Assembly (NCBI GenBank): GCA_003551785.1 | Contig: PUNP01000446.1 | Span: forward strand, 1-16,062 | Length of the DNA stretch: 16,062 nt | Origin: Candidatus Brocadiaceae bacterium | GTDB lineage: Bacteria; Planctomycetota; Brocadiia; SM23-32 | Reading direction: 5' to 3' | Shown here: positions 15,990-16,062 of the stretch, piece after piece | Position numbering within the stretch: the stretch's first letter is position 1 | How the letters are laid out: every line of letters starts with the position of its first letter | Translations under genes and position numbers: made by a program | The notes under the pieces: model-generated | Databases searched by the model: none | The model's input: the letters and a program-made list of their open reading frames with translations, nothing else | What the model was told of the DNA's origin: nothing

Positions 15990-16062
15990 GGCTATCGAAT
16001 TCTAATGAATTTTGTCAGATAGTGCTGGCAAGACGGACAAAACAGCGTGACCTCCACCAGTC

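Noticed and set aside
1..16062. CRISPR arrays, tRNA or rRNA genes
   Set aside because: I saw no regularly spaced direct repeats and no recognisable tRNA or rRNA sequence on reading the window. No dedicated search program was run.

Overview
The window looks like a genomic or plasmid island of a halophilic archaeon (class Halobacteria). The main genes are GC-rich and encode very acidic proteins, one gene carries a textbook haloarchaeal GGAGGTGA ribosome binding site, one protein begins with a haloarchaeal-type MCM N-terminus, and the insertion sequence carries a transposase that I recognise as the IS630 type common in haloarchaea. Two stretches (about 1-2400 and about 11430-12890) are clearly AT-richer than the rest.

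Layout, left to right. (1) 1-2061, minus strand: a long membrane-anchored protein of at least 687 residues that runs off the left edge, in AT-rich DNA. (2) 2062-2485: AT-rich intergenic DNA, with a structured leader just before two translationally coupled small Cys-rich proteins (2486-2988, plus strand) and a probable frameshifted remnant (3002-3327). (3) 3377-4589: an IS630-type insertion sequence whose transposase is split in two frames at a run of seven A, and whose coding sequence holds six long hairpins. (4) 4614-14432, minus strand: a phage-defence operon in transcription order pglX (methyltransferase), pglZ (phosphatase superfamily), a small PD-(D/E)XK nuclease, and an SNF2/HepA helicase. 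(5) 14647-15954, minus strand: an MCM N-terminal DNA-binding region fused to a PD-(D/E)XK nuclease domain, with no MCM ATPase.

The core pglX-pglZ-SNF2 helicase set matches a BREX-type system, closest to the haloarchaeal type 5 arrangement. In such systems PglX modifies host DNA, PglZ is an essential phosphatase-fold component, and the helicase probably acts on invading DNA. The ATPase BrxC/PglY and the small proteins BrxA and BrxB are not in the window. The locus may continue past the right edge, may have been broken by the transposon on the left, or may be a reduced variant that uses the two nuclease genes. The most unusual points are the MCM-nuclease fusion, the extra nuclease inside the operon, and an AT-rich block covering the DNA-recognition part of PglX, which looks like a swapped specificity module. 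The window shows no tRNA, rRNA or CRISPR array.
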